Below are positions 6,248 to 6,737 of a DNA stretch of 6,737 nt, piece by piece. The notes beneath the pieces are model-generated. The model was not told where the DNA came from and did not search any database. It saw only the letters and a program-made list of their open reading frames with translations. This DNA is from Gammaproteobacteria bacterium (lineage in GTDB: Bacteria; Pseudomonadota; Gammaproteobacteria; SAR86; TMED112). The stretch spans positions 9,036 to 15,772 of the forward strand of contig NYSP01000009.1 in the NCBI GenBank assembly GCA_002683115.1. Reading direction: 5' to 3'. The translations under genes were made by a program, and so were the position numbers. Every line of letters starts with the position of its first letter. The first letter of the stretch is position 1.

Positions 6248-6737
6248 ATTTAGGAATTTTATCTTTCACTCTTATAGTTGCTTTGCTTGTAGCACTGGTG
6301 ATGTTTGCTCGATCACAATTAGTCTCAACAGGGGATGTCACAATTGAAATCAATGGAGATCCTGATAAAAGAATTACTGTTCCTGCTGGTGGAAAGTTAT
6401 TAAGCACTTTGGCAGCAAAAAATATTTACCTCGCTTCAGCTTGTGGTGGTGGTGGCACCTGTGCGGAATGTAAATGCCAAGTAACTGACGGAGGGGGCTC
6501 AATTCTCTCAACAGAGCAATCACATTTCAACTATAAGCAACAAACAGAAAACTGGCGACTATCTTGTCAAGTTGCTGTAAAAAATGACATGAAAATACAA
6601 ATTCCCGAAGAAGTATTTGGCGTGAAAGAGTGGGAGTGTGAGGTTGTATCAAATGATAATGTTGCTACATTTATCAAAGAATTAGTGCTCAAATTACCTG
6701 CAGGTGAAAATGTAAAGTTTAGAGCTGGAGGTTACGT
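6238..6737 (+). CDS. nqrF: Na+-translocating NADH:quinone oxidoreductase subunit F, N-terminal part
   Basis: NqrF is the NADH-oxidising entry subunit: an N-terminal membrane anchor, a [2Fe-2S] ferredoxin-like domain, then FAD and NADH domains. Only about 166 of the usual ~407 residues are present because the window ends here; there is no sign of truncation in the gene itself. Residues 4-24 are the hydrophobic anchor. The ferredoxin domain (~33-125) has Cys69, Cys75 and Cys78 in [11 protein letters not shown] and Cys110 in RLSCQVAV, the four cluster ligands. [13 protein letters not shown] (122-134) links into the FAD domain, which begins with [12 protein letters not shown] (138-149) and RAGGYV at the edge. 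The FAD-binding RxYS motif and NADH domain lie outside the window. An extra Cys80 follows Cys78 by two residues. The ATG overlaps the nqrE stop by one base. NqrF has no RNF counterpart, which makes it diagnostic for Na+-NQR. Confidence 0.97.
   Translation, partial: MDIYLGILSFTLIVALLVALVMFARSQLVSTGDVTIEINGDPDKRITVPAGGKLLSTLAAKNIYLASACGGGGTCAECKCQVTDGGGSILSTEQSHFNYKQQTENWRLSCQVAVKNDMKIQIPEEVFGVKEWECEVVSNDNVATFIKELVLKLPAGENVKFRAGGY

Noticed and set aside
1705..6737. Rnf complex instead of Na+-NQR
   Set aside because: The presence of NqrF, NqrA without [4Fe-4S] cysteine motifs, and the A-F gene order identify Na+-NQR; no rnfB-like ferredoxin gene is present.

Overview
The window is a gene-dense, AT-rich stretch with every supported gene on the + strand. 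The largest gap between consecutive genes is a single base. Its core is nqrA-nqrB-nqrC-nqrD-nqrE-nqrF, the six genes of the Na+-translocating NADH:quinone oxidoreductase (Na+-NQR) in the canonical order. The window edge cuts nqrF after about 166 codons. The Nqr proteins align closely with what I remember of the Vibrio subunits. Together with low G+C (roughly the mid-to-high thirties in percent, judged by eye), this suggests a marine gammaproteobacterium, possibly a streamlined SAR86-like lineage. That taxonomic call is inference.

Region by region: 1-230 is the 3' end of an acyl-CoA dehydrogenase resembling the small subunit of pimeloyl-CoA dehydrogenase. 232-1704 is an unusually long (490 aa) glyceraldehyde-3-phosphate dehydrogenase with a complete catalytic core behind a ~138-residue N-terminal extension. 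1705-6737 is the nqr operon. Junctions in nqr are tight: GAPDH/nqrA abut (TAG then ATG), A/B, B/C and C/D overlap by ATGA, D/E overlap by 8 nt from a GTG start, and E/F share one base. There is no intergenic room for a terminator, so the genes probably share a transcript. A promoter-like pair of hexamers at the end of the GAPDH gene could give nqr its own promoter.

How they fit together: acyl-CoA dehydrogenase feeds electrons from fatty or dicarboxylic acyl-CoA oxidation to the quinone pool through ETF, and GAPDH makes or consumes NADH in central carbon metabolism. Na+-NQR oxidises NADH, reduces ubiquinone and pumps Na+ out. Within NQR, NqrF takes hydride from NADH to FAD and a [2Fe-2S] centre. 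Electrons then pass through the NqrD/NqrE iron-sulfur site, the covalent FMN of NqrC and the FMN and riboflavin of NqrB to quinone, with NqrA as the cytoplasmic quinone-associated subunit. All cofactor residues I could look for are present, so the complex looks functional.

I do not see a new biological system here. This is a conserved respiratory operon with a notable GAPDH neighbour. The points worth a second look are that linkage, the missing classical Glu in the dehydrogenase fragment, the start sites and promoter of GAPDH and nqrA, and two possible RNA hairpins. No tRNA, rRNA, CRISPR, insertion sequence or attachment site was seen.
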